Assembly: GCA_016719055.1 (NCBI GenBank) | Contig: JADKAW010000001.1 | Span: 101,656 to 165,655 of the forward strand | Direction: 5' to 3' | Source of the DNA: Candidatus Rhodoferax mariagerensis | GTDB taxonomy: Bacteria; Pseudomonadota; Gammaproteobacteria; Burkholderiales; Burkholderiaceae_C | Length of the DNA stretch: 64,000 nucleotides | Shown here: positions 33,338 through 43,768 of the stretch, piece after piece | Layout: each line of letters begins with the position of its first letter | Numbering within the stretch: the stretch's first letter is position 1 | Made by a program: the position numbers and the translations under genes | The notes under the pieces: model-generated | What the model saw: only the letters and a program-made list of their open reading frames with translations | Told to the model about the DNA's origin: nothing | Database searches by the model: none

Positions 33338-35515
33338 ATGTTGCAGGCCCTGGATATTGAGTTAATTTGCCACGCCAGCCATGGAGATCCGTTTGCAGTG
33401 CTTGGTCCACATGGCAGCGAGCACAGGAAAAAATCGGTTCGCTGCTTTTTGCCTGGTGCCTCCACTGTGGAGGTGCTGTCAACAGATGGCGTCGTTTTGG
33501 GACCACTCGAACGGCGCCACTCGGATGGTTTTTACGAAGGGGCCGTCAAGCTTGCCAACTCCGATGCTTACCTGTTGCGCGTAGTCTGGGAGAGTGGGCA
33601 GGTCGATGTTTTTGAGGATCCGTACCGTTTTCCGCTGGTGCTGGCTGAACTTGATGTCTGGTTGCTGGGAGAGGGTACGCACCTGCGTCCGTTTGAAGTG
33701 CTGGGTGCCCAGCTCAGCACCATGCTGGGCGTGGCCGGCACGCGCTTTGCAGTCTGGGCACCCAACGCGTCACGGGTCAGCGTCGTGGGAGATTTCAACC
33801 TGTGGGACGGACGCCGCCACCCGATGCGGCTGCGCCGAGAATGTGGCGTCTGGGAGCTGTTTTTGCCAGGTGTTCACAAGGGCGCACGTTACAAGTTTGA
33901 GTTGCGCAGCCGCCACGGCCAGGTGCTGCCGCAGCACGCCGACCCATATGCACTGCAGTCCGAGTTGCGTCCGGCCACGGCCAGTGTTGTCAGCGAGTTG
34001 CCACCGATGCAACCCACCTCAACCCAGCGACAGCAGGCGAACGCCCTGGCCGCTCCAGTCAGCATCTACGAGGTGCATTTGGGGTCATGGCGGCGTGTGG
34101 CCGAGGACGGGAATCGCTGGCTGACCTGGGACGAACTGGCAGCCACGCTGATTCCTTATGTGCAGGAAATGGCCTTCACCCACATTGAATTGATGCCGGT
34201 CAGCGAGCATCCGTTTGATGGCTCCTGGGGCTACCAGCCCATTGGCATCTACGCTCCCACCTCGCGCTTTGGCGACCCGGCTGGCTTTGGTCGACTGGTG
34301 CAGCGCTGCCACGATGCGGGGATTGGCGTGATTTTGGACTGGGTGCCTGCACACTTTCCCACCGACGCCCACGGGCTGGCCAATTTTGACGGCACCCAAC
34401 TCTACGAGTATGCGGATCCGCGCGAAGGCTTCCACAACGACTGGAACACGCTCATCTACAACTTGGGCCGCACGGAGGTGCGCAACTTTCTGGTGGGCAA
34501 CGCGCTGTACTGGCTGGAGCGTTTTGGCGTCGATGGCCTGCGGGTGGATGCGGTGGCTTCCATGCTTTACAAGGACTACAGCCGCAAGGCCGGCGAGTGG
34601 ATTCCCAACACCTATGGTGGCCGGGAAAACCTTGAGGCTATTTCCTTTCTCAAACGCATGAACGAGGTGGTTGGGGTAGAACGTACCCAGGCCATCACCC
34701 TGGCCGAAGAGTCAACGGCTTACCCGGCGGTGTCTCGTCCTACATTTGCAGGCGGATTGGGCTTCCACTACAAATGGAACATGGGCTGGATGCATGACAC
34801 ACTGACTTACATGTCGCGCGACCCGATTTATCGGCAGCACCACCAGCGCGAGCTGACCTTCAGCATGTTTTACGCCTTCAATGAAAACTTTGTGTTGCCG
34901 ATATCGCACGACGAGGTGGTGCACGGCAAAGGTTCGCTGCTCAACAAAATGCCGGGCGATCGCTGGCAGCAGATGGCCAATCTGCGGGTGTTTCTGGGTT
35001 ACATGTTTGGCCACCCGGGCAAGAAGCTGCTGTTCATGGGTTGCGAGTTTGCCCAGGAGCGCGAATGGAACCACGATCACAGCCTTGACTGGCATTTGCT
35101 TGAGCAGCCCGCCCATGCTGGCATCCAGCGCCTAGTGCGCGATCTCAATCGTGTCTACCGCGATACACCCGCGCTGTATGAGCAGGATTTTGTTCCAGCC
35201 GGATTCGAATGGATCGAGCTCAACGACACGCAGCGTTCAACCCTGAGTTTTGTACGTCGCAGCACTGACGGCAAATTCATCATGGTGGTTTGCAACTTCA
35301 CCCCCAACGTCTGGTACGACTATCGCATGGGTGTGACCCAGCCAGGAAACTACCGGGAAGTTCTCAACACCGACTCTGATTGCTACGGCGGCAGCAACGT
35401 GCGCGCGATTGACGGTCAGGTTGTCGCCGCAGACCTGCCGTGGAACGGCCGATCCCATTCGATTTCGATCACACTGCCACCTCTGGCCATCGTTTTTATC
35501 GAATGGACGAGTTAA
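33338..35515 (+). CDS. glgB: 1,4-alpha-glucan branching enzyme
   Basis: A 725-residue GH13 enzyme that adds alpha-1,6 branches to glycogen. An N-terminal branching-enzyme module is followed by a CBM48 region (RFAVWAPNASRVSVVGDFN). The GH13 barrel shows the nucleophile region VDGLRVDAVASMLYKD, the acid/base in ITLAEEST and the stabiliser in ISHDEVVHGK. Length matches the two-domain E. coli type. It lies 46 bp after glgP and its stop overlaps the glgX start by 13 bp, so the three genes form one operon. Confidence 0.96.
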   Translation: MLQALDIELICHASHGDPFAVLGPHGSEHRKKSVRCFLPGASTVEVLSTDGVVLGPLERRHSDGFYEGAVKLANSDAYLLRVVWESGQVDVFEDPYRFPLVLAELDVWLLGEGTHLRPFEVLGAQLSTMLGVAGTRFAVWAPNASRVSVVGDFNLWDGRRHPMRLRRECGVWELFLPGVHKGARYKFELRSRHGQVLPQHADPYALQSELRPATASVVSELPPMQPTSTQRQQANALAAPVSIYEVHLGSWRRVAEDGNRWLTWDELAATLIPYVQEMAFTHIELMPVSEHPFDGSWGYQPIGIYAPTSRFGDPAGFGRLVQRCHDAGIGVILDWVPAHFPTDAHGLANFDGTQLYEYADPREGFHNDWNTLIYNLGRTEVRNFLVGNALYWLERFGVDGLRVDAVASMLYKDYSRKAGEWIPNTYGGRENLEAISFLKRMNEVVGVERTQAITLAEESTAYPAVSRPTFAGGLGFHYKWNMGWMHDTLTYMSRDPIYRQHHQRELTFSMFYAFNENFVLPISHDEVVHGKGSLLNKMPGDRWQQMANLRVFLGYMFGHPGKKLLFMGCEFAQEREWNHDHSLDWHLLEQPAHAGIQRLVRDLNRVYRDTPALYEQDFVPAGFEWIELNDTQRSTLSFVRRSTDGKFIMVVCNFTPNVWYDYRMGVTQPGNYREVLNTDSDCYGGSNVRAIDGQVVAADLPWNGRSHSISITLPPLAIVFIEWTS

Positions 35516-37626
35516 GCGCGGCTACGATTCAAGCGGGATGCCCGTGGCCACTGGGTGCCTGTTTCGACGGTCATGGCACAAATTTTGCTGTGTTTTCAGC
35601 GAACGCTCAAGCCGTTGATCTGTGCCTTTTTGACACCAGCGGAACCAACGAGCTGGCGCGCCTGCGGCTGCATGGACGTACCGGCGACATCTGGCATGGC
35701 TATCTGCCTGGTGCCAAGGCCGGGCTGGTTTACGGCCTGCGTGCTCACGGACCCTGGCGTCCCGACTGGGGCCACCGTTTTGATGCCTCCAAGTTGCTGC
35801 TAGACCCCTATGCGCGCGAGATCGTCGGTGAATTCATCTGGCGCGACGGCCACTTTGCTCCTGACCGTCAGTACCCGAGGCGCCTCGAAAACCATGACAA
35901 TGCCAGCTTGGCCCTTAAGGCGCGTGTGGTGCATGACAAGTTTGACTGGGGCGACGACCAAGCTCCATCGATTCCTCTGACCTCTAGTATCATTTACGAA
36001 TGCCATGTCAAAGGCTTTTCGCAGCGCAACCCCCAAGTACCGCCCGATCTTCGTGGCACCTTTGCCGGGTTGGCCCACAGCGCCTCAATCAACCACCTCA
36101 AACAGCTCGGCATTACGGCAGTCAGCTTGCTACCTGTGCATTACAGCCTGAGCGAAGATCGCTTGGTCAGCATGGGATTGAGCAACTACTGGGGTTACAA
36201 CACGATCGGTTTTTTCTGCGTCAATCCGCGACTGTGCAGTGGTGTTGGCGGTTTGTCTCCGCGTGACGAATTTCGAAGCATGGTGCGAGCCTTACACGCC
36301 GCCGGACTCGAAGTGATTCTGGATGTGGTCTACAACCATACCGCCGAGGCGGGTCAAAACGGCCCTAGCATCAGTTTTCGCGGCCTTGACAACGCCACCT
36401 ATTACCGCTTGACCCCAGGCAACCCAAGCGACTATGAGAACCACAGTGGCTGTGGCAACACGCTGAATGTACAGCAGCCGCGGGTGCTGCAGCTGGTGAT
36501 GGACAGCCTGCGCTACTGGGTCAGTGAGATGCATGTCGATGGATTCCGTTTTGACCTGGCCACCGTGCTGGGCCGCACCGACAGCGGCTTTACCCCACAG
36601 GCGGCATTTTTTGCGGCCGTCGCGCAAGACCCGGTGTTGTGTCGTGTCAAACTGATCGCCGAACCCTGGGATATTGGCCCAGGGGGTTACCAGGTGGGTG
36701 CATTTCCGCGCGGCTGGCTCGAATGGAACGACAAGTTTCGCGACACGGTGCGGCGTTTCTGGGTACAGAGCGCAGCCTCTCCGCGCTCGTTGTACGAGGG
36801 GGGCACCCGAGGCGACTTTGCCATGCGTCTATGCGGTTCGTCCGACTTGTACCAGGGAGGCCGTCGATCACCCGTCGAGTCGCTCAACTATGTGATTTCT
36901 CACGACGGTTTCACCTTGCGTGACCTGCTCAGTTACAACCAGCGCAACAACCTTGCCAATGGCGAAGATAACCGTGACGGAACCGGCAATAACTTCAGTT
37001 TCAACTGTGGTGTCGAAGGCCCCACCGATGCCCCCACCGTCAATCGCATGCGCGCCCGATTGCAGCGCGCACTGTTGGCTACGCTGTTGCTTTCACAAGG
37101 CACCCCCATGCTGTGCGCGGGCGACGAAATTGGCCACACCCAGGACGGTAACAACAACCCCTACTGTCAGGACAATCCAATCACTTGGATGAACTGGGAA
37201 GTGCAAGATCACGACCTGCTGGCCTTTACCCAGTACCTGATCGCCCTGCGCCACCAATTGCGTCCATTTTCCAACCAGTGGTACACCGGCGTGGCCGACG
37301 CCGAAGGCAATTACGACCTGTCATGGTGGGACGCCGATGGCACCCCGCTGCAAGGTGATGCATGGCATCAGCCAATGCTACGCAGCCTGGGCTGCCTGAT
37401 CGGCAAACCCGGTTCGGCCAAATCGCCTTTGCTGTTGTTGTTCAACAGCGGCTCAAGTCCGGAAACCTTCGCGTTGCCCAAAGGTCAGTGGCAGGCGCTG
37501 CTTGACACCAGCCATCCACGCGGTCAAGCCGTCTGGAGGGCAGCGGGCTCCACACCGGTACCGGTGGTCGCGCACAGCATTTTGTTACTGGAGCAAACAA
37601 TTGTGCGGCCAAGCCCGAAAAGTTAA
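35503..37626 (+). CDS. glgX: Glycogen debranching enzyme
   Basis: A GH13 isoamylase-type enzyme of 707 residues that removes alpha-1,6 branches left by phosphorylase. It begins MDELSAATIQAGCPWPLGA, then GTNFAVFSANAQAVDLCLFD (CBM48). The catalytic region shows DVVYNHTAEAG, VDGFRFDLATVLGR, LIAEPWDIG and VISHDGFTLRDLLSYN. The ATG at 35503, inside the last codons of glgB, is preferred over the ORF extension to 35440, which would add 21 residues of glgB sequence in another frame. Confidence 0.95.
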   Translation: MDELSAATIQAGCPWPLGACFDGHGTNFAVFSANAQAVDLCLFDTSGTNELARLRLHGRTGDIWHGYLPGAKAGLVYGLRAHGPWRPDWGHRFDASKLLLDPYAREIVGEFIWRDGHFAPDRQYPRRLENHDNASLALKARVVHDKFDWGDDQAPSIPLTSSIIYECHVKGFSQRNPQVPPDLRGTFAGLAHSASINHLKQLGITAVSLLPVHYSLSEDRLVSMGLSNYWGYNTIGFFCVNPRLCSGVGGLSPRDEFRSMVRALHAAGLEVILDVVYNHTAEAGQNGPSISFRGLDNATYYRLTPGNPSDYENHSGCGNTLNVQQPRVLQLVMDSLRYWVSEMHVDGFRFDLATVLGRTDSGFTPQAAFFAAVAQDPVLCRVKLIAEPWDIGPGGYQVGAFPRGWLEWNDKFRDTVRRFWVQSAASPRSLYEGGTRGDFAMRLCGSSDLYQGGRRSPVESLNYVISHDGFTLRDLLSYNQRNNLANGEDNRDGTGNNFSFNCGVEGPTDAPTVNRMRARLQRALLATLLLSQGTPMLCAGDEIGHTQDGNNNPYCQDNPITWMNWEVQDHDLLAFTQYLIALRHQLRPFSNQWYTGVADAEGNYDLSWWDADGTPLQGDAWHQPMLRSLGCLIGKPGSAKSPLLLLFNSGSSPETFALPKGQWQALLDTSHPRGQAVWRAAGSTPVPVVAHSILLLEQTIVRPSPKS

Positions 37627-37694
37627 AAAAACTTGCAGGCCAAATGGATGGATCATTTGGAGCTTAAGGCTTGTCCCTGAATAAGCTGTGCATG

Positions 37695-39215
37695 TTATTT
37701 TTGGACAATTCCTTCACCTGGACTTCTGCCACTTTGGTGTGTAATCTGCGCTAGCCGCTGGCTGAGTTGCGGGTCGAACCAGTCCCAACTGAAGCGCCAG
37801 GTCCAGCATCCTATCGTGGTGCCGGGCGTGTTCATACGATGAGCGCCATCCAGACCCAACACATCTTGAAACTGATAAAAACATGTATGCGCCACTGACA
37901 TCAGCGCAGCACGCAGCATCGCCCAATGAACATCGGTACCGTCTGTGCCCAGATAGCGACCCGCAAAAGACCGCTCATGGTCACTGCAACTAGCCCACCA
38001 GCCCAGCACCGTGTCATTGTCATGTGTACCCGTGTACACAACAGCGTCGGGCTCATGATTATGGGGCAGGAAATAATGCGACTCATTACCAGAAAAAGCG
38101 AACTCCAGCACCAGCATCCCAGGAAACCCAGCGCGCTGGCGCAGTGCGGTCACTTCCGGGGTAATCACGCCCAGGTCTTCGGCAATGATTGGGAGTTCAC
38201 CCAATGCCCGCGTCAGCGCTTCAAACAAGTCATCGCTTGGGCCGGGTTGCCAGCGCCCCTGCATGGCGTAAGGCTGGTCTGCCGGTATCTCCCAGAAGTC
38301 GACAAAACCCCGAAAGTGGTCAATACGTATGATGTCCGCAAGTGCCAGTTGCCGCTGAATACGCGCTACCCACCAACGGTAGTCATCCTTGCGCATCGCC
38401 TCCCAGTCATACAGGGGGTTGCCCCAAAGCTGCCCTGTGGCTGAAAAAAAGTCTGGCGGCACACCGGCTACCACGCGCGGCTCGCCTTCTGCATCCAGCA
38501 AAAAGAGATCCGGGCGAGCCCAGCAGTCAGCGCTATGGTGTGCTATAAAAATTGGTAAATCACCTACGAGCAACACTTCTTTGGAGTGAGCGTAAGCCTT
38601 GAGTGCTTGCCACTGCACATCAAACTGCCATTGCACAAAGCACCAGAATGTGAGCTCTGAGGCATAGCGTGCTCGCGCACCCTCCATAGCAAGAGGATCA
38701 CGCCTTGCCAAGGCGTCTGGCCACTGCGTCCATGACGCTGGGGAATAGGTCTGGCAAAGCGCCATAAACAAGGTGTAGTCATCGAGCCAGTATTTTTGAG
38801 ACAGCGCCCAGTCGTTAAATGTATGATGATGTGAAGCCTCGGTACGTCTTAAGAACCCGGCAAACGCTTCGCGCAGCTTTTGCATGCGCCAGGGTGTCAC
38901 TAACGGGTAATCCACCCGCAACGGGTCAAAATCAGCTCGCAAACTGCCAGCATCGATCCAGCCAAGTTCCGCCATGGGTTCAAACGCCACCAGCATCGGA
39001 TTGCCGGCAAAAGCCGAACTTCCCATGTACGGTGAGTAGCCAGGACCCACCGGCCCGAGCGGCAGGGTCTGCCACAAGGTTTGTTCGGCTGAATGCAACC
39101 AATCCACAAATTTATACGCATCGGGCCCAAAGTCCCCGGCACCATGAGGGCCAGGCAAAGAGGTGGGGTGCAACACGACCCCGGCCCGGCGCTGCTTGAG
39201 CGGTGAATCGAACAT
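37695..39215 (-). CDS. malQ: 4-alpha-glucanotransferase (amylomaltase)
   Basis: A 506-residue GH77 enzyme that transfers glucan segments between maltooligosaccharides. Landmarks are RRAGVVLHPTSLPGPHGAGD at the N-terminus, IIRIDHFRGFVDFWEIP with the nucleophile aspartate, IAEDLGVITPEV with the acid/base glutamate, and YTGTHDNDTVLGWW. The start MFDSPLKQRRAG at 39215 fits the family; the open frame upstream to 39530 overlaps glgA and is a shadow. It is convergent to glgX and follows glgA on the minus strand. Confidence 0.95.
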   Translation of the reverse strand: MFDSPLKQRRAGVVLHPTSLPGPHGAGDFGPDAYKFVDWLHSAEQTLWQTLPLGPVGPGYSPYMGSSAFAGNPMLVAFEPMAELGWIDAGSLRADFDPLRVDYPLVTPWRMQKLREAFAGFLRRTEASHHHTFNDWALSQKYWLDDYTLFMALCQTYSPASWTQWPDALARRDPLAMEGARARYASELTFWCFVQWQFDVQWQALKAYAHSKEVLLVGDLPIFIAHHSADCWARPDLFLLDAEGEPRVVAGVPPDFFSATGQLWGNPLYDWEAMRKDDYRWWVARIQRQLALADIIRIDHFRGFVDFWEIPADQPYAMQGRWQPGPSDDLFEALTRALGELPIIAEDLGVITPEVTALRQRAGFPGMLVLEFAFSGNESHYFLPHNHEPDAVVYTGTHDNDTVLGWWASCSDHERSFAGRYLGTDGTDVHWAMLRAALMSVAHTCFYQFQDVLGLDGAHRMNTPGTTIGCWTWRFSWDWFDPQLSQRLAQITHQSGRSPGEGIVQK

Positions 39216-39288
39216 ACTTTTAAAGGGCTCCAGAATCAGATTGTTGAATGTGCGACGGATCGGCACGACTTGCCCTGGATCCGACAGC

Positions 39289-40737
39289 TCAAAGACATAG
39301 CCTGCGATACAGCGCAACATACTGTGCAGCTGCAGTATCCCATCCCAGTGACTGGCACATCGCTCGCGTACAGACAGCCCGCCACTCCGCTTTACGCGCG
39401 TAGAGGGCAAATGCCCGCCGTACGGCGCGCACCATGGATTGAGAGTCAAAGTGATAAAAGACAAAACCGTTGGCGGTTTCGTTGGCCAAATCTTCAAGAG
39501 AGCAGTCCACCACTGTGTCTGCAAGCCCACCTACGTGATGTACCAGCGGCAGACTGCCATACTTCAGGCCATACATCTGCGTCAATCCGCAGGGCTCAAA
39601 TCGTGAGGGCACCAGGGTCACGTCCGTTCCTGCAAATATCTTATGCGCGAAATTCTCGTCATAACCAATATGCACGGAAATCGCCTGTGGATTGGCGGCG
39701 GCACGCTCCCGGAAAGCGGCCTCAAGAGAAGCATCGCCCGCACCCAATAGGACCAACTGCCCGCCACGTGCCAGCATCTCGTCCAGTACACTGAGCACCA
39801 GATGCAGGCCCTTCTGCTCAGTCAGCCGGCTGACAATACCGAACAAAGGAGCATCACTTTGTACAGCCAGCCCAAGCTCTTGCTGCAATTCGGCTTTGCA
39901 GCGTGATTTTCCTGCTGGCTTGTGGGCATCAAAAGGGTGGACAAGGGCAGGGTCCCGTGTCGGATTCCAGACCACTTCATCAACGCCGTTCATAATACCG
40001 ACCAGTTCTTTGGCACGCAAACGCAGCAGGCCGTCCATTCCGTAGCCTTGTTCGTGCGTCTGAATTTCAAGAGCATATCTTGGACTCACCGTGGTGATGT
40101 AGTCCGAAAAAAACAAACCCGCCTTCATAAACGACATCTGGCCATGAAATTCCATGCCCTCAACAGAAAGGGCGCTTGACTGAAGGCCCAACTCAAAGAA
40201 ATGCCGCGGTGCAAAAAGTCCGTCGTAAGCCAGGTTATGCACCGTGTAAATACTGGCGACGTGCACACGCTGCGCTGGTGAAAAAGCCATATAGGCCGAT
40301 GTCAGCGCCGCATGCCAGTCATGGCTATGCACCACCTGCGGTTGCCAATTTGCATCAAGCCCGCCGGCCAGCCTCGAAGCGACCCAACCCAACAAGGCAA
40401 AACGACGATAGTTGTCGGCAAATGGTTGGTGCTGATCGTCCTCGTAAGGCGTTCCGGGCCGCTGGTACAACAATGGCAGATCGATCACATAGGCCAACAA
40501 ATTCAGACTGGCAAGGTGACCCACACGCAATACAAAGGGTTCGCTCCAGGGGGTAGTCAATTCGGCCAGCACGGTGGTGCTGTGCAAATCAGCCATGATC
40601 GGTTCAAAACCAGGAAGCAAAACACGGGTATCACAGCCTGCAGCATTCAGGGCCGCCGGCAGGGCTCCGGTAACGTCAGCCAAGCCCCCGGTTTTGACCA
40701 GCGGAAAAATCTCAGCGCTAACCTGCAAAACATTCAT
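39289..40737 (-). CDS. glgA: Glycogen synthase (ADP-glucose type, GT5)
   Basis: A 482-residue GT5 synthase that extends alpha-1,4 glucan from ADP-glucose. The N-terminus MNVLQVSAEIFPLVKTGGLA holds the KxGGL ADP-glucose motif. The C-terminal part has VPSRFEPCGLTQMYGLKYGS, the E-x7-E retaining glycosyltransferase motif region, and PLVHHVGGLADTV. It lies 19 bp after glgC. A second, GT4-type synthase gene (glgM) is present in the same locus, so the two enzymes probably feed different routes from ADP-glucose. Confidence 0.96.
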   Translation of the reverse strand: MNVLQVSAEIFPLVKTGGLADVTGALPAALNAAGCDTRVLLPGFEPIMADLHSTTVLAELTTPWSEPFVLRVGHLASLNLLAYVIDLPLLYQRPGTPYEDDQHQPFADNYRRFALLGWVASRLAGGLDANWQPQVVHSHDWHAALTSAYMAFSPAQRVHVASIYTVHNLAYDGLFAPRHFFELGLQSSALSVEGMEFHGQMSFMKAGLFFSDYITTVSPRYALEIQTHEQGYGMDGLLRLRAKELVGIMNGVDEVVWNPTRDPALVHPFDAHKPAGKSRCKAELQQELGLAVQSDAPLFGIVSRLTEQKGLHLVLSVLDEMLARGGQLVLLGAGDASLEAAFRERAAANPQAISVHIGYDENFAHKIFAGTDVTLVPSRFEPCGLTQMYGLKYGSLPLVHHVGGLADTVVDCSLEDLANETANGFVFYHFDSQSMVRAVRRAFALYARKAEWRAVCTRAMCQSLGWDTAAAQYVALYRRLCL

Positions 40738-40756
40738 AAGCAGCGATGTTTACTTT

Positions 40757-42040
40757 CTAGTTCAATTTTTCAATCATTTCACGTGTGATCAACACCACGC
40801 CCCCTTCAGTTCGCTCAAAACGCTGCGCGTCAAGCGCAGTATCCTCCCCCACCACCAAGCCCTCCGGTATTTCGCAACCGCGATCAATCACGACATTGCT
40901 CAGGCGACAGTTGCGGTGAATAGTCACCCCCGGCAACACCACCGCTCGCTCTACACGGCAGAAGGAATGGACCCGAACCTCGGAAAACAGCACAGAGTGT
41001 GCCACATATGACCCCGACACGATGCAGCCACCTGACACCAGTGTGTTCACCGTCACCCCATTGTTGCCAAGCGTATCCGGCACAAACTTGGCGGGCGGCA
41101 ACTGGCGTTGGTAAGTCCAGATCGGCCATTCCACATCGTAAATATCAAGTTCAGGCACGGTCGATGCCAAGTCCAGATTGGCCAACCAAAAAGCGTCAAT
41201 GGTGCCAACATCGCGCCAATAGGATGTCGCGCCGGCCACCCGTGACACACATGACATGCTAAAGGGATGCGCTAGTGCGTGCCCGTCTGACACTGCGCGA
41301 GGAATCACGTTTTTACCGAAGTCATGCTCAGACTCGGGATTGGCCAAGTCTTCTTCCAGAAGTTTGTAAAGGTAATCCGCATTGAACACATAAATGCCCA
41401 TGCTGGCCAGCGATACCGCCTCGTTGCCGGGCATGGCGGGCGGATTGGCGGGTTTTTCAACAAAGGCGGTGATGTTGCGCTCGTTGTCAATGGCCATCAC
41501 ACCGAAAGCGCTGGCCTCGGCACGCGGTACCTCAATACACCCCACGGTACAACCGGCACCGTGTACGACGTGGTCCTTGAGCATGATGGAATAGTCCATC
41601 TTGTAGATATGATCGCCCGCCAGAATGACGATGTACTCGGGGTTGCTGGACTGGATGATGTCCAGGTTTTGGAAGATGGCGTCTGCCGTGCCACGATACC
41701 AATGCTCTTCACCGGCGCGCTGCTGAGCCGGCAGCAAATCCACCATTTCGTTGAGCTCAGCCCGCAAAAAGCTCCAACCTCGCTGCAGGTGACGCATCAG
41801 CGAATGGGACTTGTATTGCGTCACCACTGCCATGCGGCGAATGCCCGAGTTCAGGCAGTTCGACAAGGCAAAGTCGACAATGCGGAACTTGCCACCAAAA
41901 TAGACCGCCGGCTTGGCGCGGGTGTCGGTCAACTGCTTGAGCCTGCTGCCCCGACCACCGGCGAGCACCAGAGCCACGGCATGACGCACCAGTTGGTGTG
42001 TGGTGGGAGTGGGAGTAGGCGTTTTCTCGACAACCTGCAT
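40757..42040 (-). CDS. glgC: Glucose-1-phosphate adenylyltransferase
   Basis: A 427-residue ADP-glucose pyrophosphorylase, the committed step of bacterial glycogen synthesis. The N-terminal nucleotidyltransferase shows VALVLAGGRGSRLKQLTDTR, FGGKFRIVDFALSNC and IVILAGDHIYKMDYSIML. A C-terminal beta-helix (GGCIVSGSYVAHSVLFSEVR) supports oligomerisation and allosteric control. Length matches the regulated GlgC type, so control by sugar phosphates is expected. It lies between pgm and glgA. Confidence 0.97.
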   Translation of the reverse strand: MQVVEKTPTPTPTTHQLVRHAVALVLAGGRGSRLKQLTDTRAKPAVYFGGKFRIVDFALSNCLNSGIRRMAVVTQYKSHSLMRHLQRGWSFLRAELNEMVDLLPAQQRAGEEHWYRGTADAIFQNLDIIQSSNPEYIVILAGDHIYKMDYSIMLKDHVVHGAGCTVGCIEVPRAEASAFGVMAIDNERNITAFVEKPANPPAMPGNEAVSLASMGIYVFNADYLYKLLEEDLANPESEHDFGKNVIPRAVSDGHALAHPFSMSCVSRVAGATSYWRDVGTIDAFWLANLDLASTVPELDIYDVEWPIWTYQRQLPPAKFVPDTLGNNGVTVNTLVSGGCIVSGSYVAHSVLFSEVRVHSFCRVERAVVLPGVTIHRNCRLSNVVIDRGCEIPEGLVVGEDTALDAQRFERTEGGVVLITREMIEKLN

Positions 42041-42115
42041 GGTGGACCTCTTTTTGTCGCACTAATGAAAGAAAGGGCGGGCAACAACGCGGACCACCGC
42101 GTTGGCATCAGTGAA

Positions 42116-43768
42116 TCAAGTGGCAACGCTGGGGCCGCTCATGCCAGTGCGTCGGGCAATACCGGCCACCTGATCGGCGAGCGCCGCCAGATCTGCCAGC
42201 GCGCTTTGCACCGGAATATCTTGCCGGGCCGGGTCTGCCTCGTAGGACTCCAGGTAAAGACGCAGGGTCGCGCCTTCGGTGCCGGTGCCAGACAGGCGAA
42301 AGATGACCCGCGCGCCATCATCAAAAATCAGCCGTACCCCCTGAGCCTTGGAGACCGACGCATCTACAGGATCGTTGTAGGCAAAGTCGTCGGCCAGAAC
42401 AACGCAGCGCGATCCAAAAATCCGCCCGAGCAGGCCGGGCAAGGCAGCCCGCAAATCGGCCATCAGGCCATTGGCAGCATCTACCGCCACACCTTCGTAA
42501 TCATGACGGGTGTAATAGTTGCGCCCATAAGTGCGCCAGTGTTCGTGCACCAGCGACTCAACCGAGCGACCGGTCGCACCTTGCAGATTGAGCCAGAACA
42601 GAATCGCCCACAAACCATCTTTTTCCCGCACATGGCTGGAGCCAGTGCCATAACTCTCTTCGCCACACAGCGTCACGCGCCCGGCATCGAGCAGGTTGCC
42701 AAAAAACTTCCAGCCGGTGGGCGTCTCAAAACACGGCAGTCCCAACGCCCGGGCCACGCGATCGACCGCAGCCGAGGTGGGCATCGAGCGCGCCACACCG
42801 AGCAAACCTGCCTTGTAGCCCGGAATCAGCTTGGCATGTGCAGTCATCAGCGCCAGACTGTCGGAAGGCGTGACCACAAAATTGCGACCCACCACCATGT
42901 TGCGATCGGCATCGCCATCCATCGCTGCACCAAAATCGGGCGCATCTGAGCGCGCCATGTGACTGATCAGGTTCTCGGCATTGACTGGGTTGGGGTCGGG
43001 GTGCAGCCCACCAAAATCAGGCAGCGGGGTGGCATTCACCACCGTGCCCACCGGCGCACCCAGCTCGCCCTCAAGAATTTCCTTGGCATATGGCCCACCC
43101 ACGGCGTTCATGGCATCGACCCGCATGGTGAAGCCACGCGCAAACATGCCGCGCAACAGGTCAAAGTCAAACAGTTCGCGCATCAGCGCGGCGTAGTCGG
43201 CTACTGGGTCGATCACCTCGACCTGCATCGTTTCGATTTGCTGCACCCCCAGGGTATCGATCGCCAGATCGGGTGCGTCGCTGATGTTGATCTGCGTGAC
43301 CGTTTGGGTGCGCGCATAAACTGCCTCGGTCAGCGTCTCGGTTGCCGGCCCGCCATTGCTGGCGTTGTATTTGATGCCAAAATCACCGTCCGGGCCGCCG
43401 GGGTTGTGACTTGCCGACAGCACAATACCGCCAAACGCCTCACGCGCCCGGATTACCGCACTGACCGCTGGCGTTGACAAAATGCCACCCTGGCCCAGCA
43501 GTACCCGGCGCACGCCGTTGGCCGCAGCCAGCTTCAGAATCGTTTGCACTGCCACTCGATTGTGATAGCGTCCATCGCCCCCAAGCACCAGCGTCTGCCC
43601 GTGCAGTCCAAGGCCATCGGGCGCAGACGCGTTGAGCACATCAAACAGCGACTGGACAAAGTTCTCTAGGTAGTTTGGCTGAAGAAAAACGCTGACTTTT
43701 TTTCGCAACCCGGAGGTTCCAGGGCGTTGTCCGGCAAAGGCTTGGGTGGGGGTTGTCTGAATGGTCAT
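42116..43768 (-). CDS. pgm: Phosphoglucomutase (alpha-D-glucose phosphate specific)
   Basis: A 550-residue alpha-D-phosphohexomutase interconverting glucose-1-phosphate and glucose-6-phosphate. The phosphoserine loop is IVLSASHNPGGPDGDFGIKY, the metal loop DGDADRNMVVG, the sugar loop LCGEESYGTGSSH and the phosphate loop RLSGTGTEGATLRLY. The start MTIQTTPTQAFAGQRPGTSG at 43768 is typical. The longer frame to 43846 lacks family support. It joins glycogen turnover to central metabolism and lies 75 bp before glgC. Confidence 0.95.
   Translation of the reverse strand: MTIQTTPTQAFAGQRPGTSGLRKKVSVFLQPNYLENFVQSLFDVLNASAPDGLGLHGQTLVLGGDGRYHNRVAVQTILKLAAANGVRRVLLGQGGILSTPAVSAVIRAREAFGGIVLSASHNPGGPDGDFGIKYNASNGGPATETLTEAVYARTQTVTQINISDAPDLAIDTLGVQQIETMQVEVIDPVADYAALMRELFDFDLLRGMFARGFTMRVDAMNAVGGPYAKEILEGELGAPVGTVVNATPLPDFGGLHPDPNPVNAENLISHMARSDAPDFGAAMDGDADRNMVVGRNFVVTPSDSLALMTAHAKLIPGYKAGLLGVARSMPTSAAVDRVARALGLPCFETPTGWKFFGNLLDAGRVTLCGEESYGTGSSHVREKDGLWAILFWLNLQGATGRSVESLVHEHWRTYGRNYYTRHDYEGVAVDAANGLMADLRAALPGLLGRIFGSRCVVLADDFAYNDPVDASVSKAQGVRLIFDDGARVIFRLSGTGTEGATLRLYLESYEADPARQDIPVQSALADLAALADQVAGIARRTGMSGPSVAT

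Noticed and set aside
37640..37660. Hairpin CCAAATG/CATTTGG between glgX and malQ
   Set aside because: Placed where a convergent terminator is expected, but the stem is short and AT-rich with no T run.
41324..42949. 541-codon open frame antisense to glgC and pgm
   Set aside because: It spans two well-supported genes on the opposite strand and has no recognisable motif.
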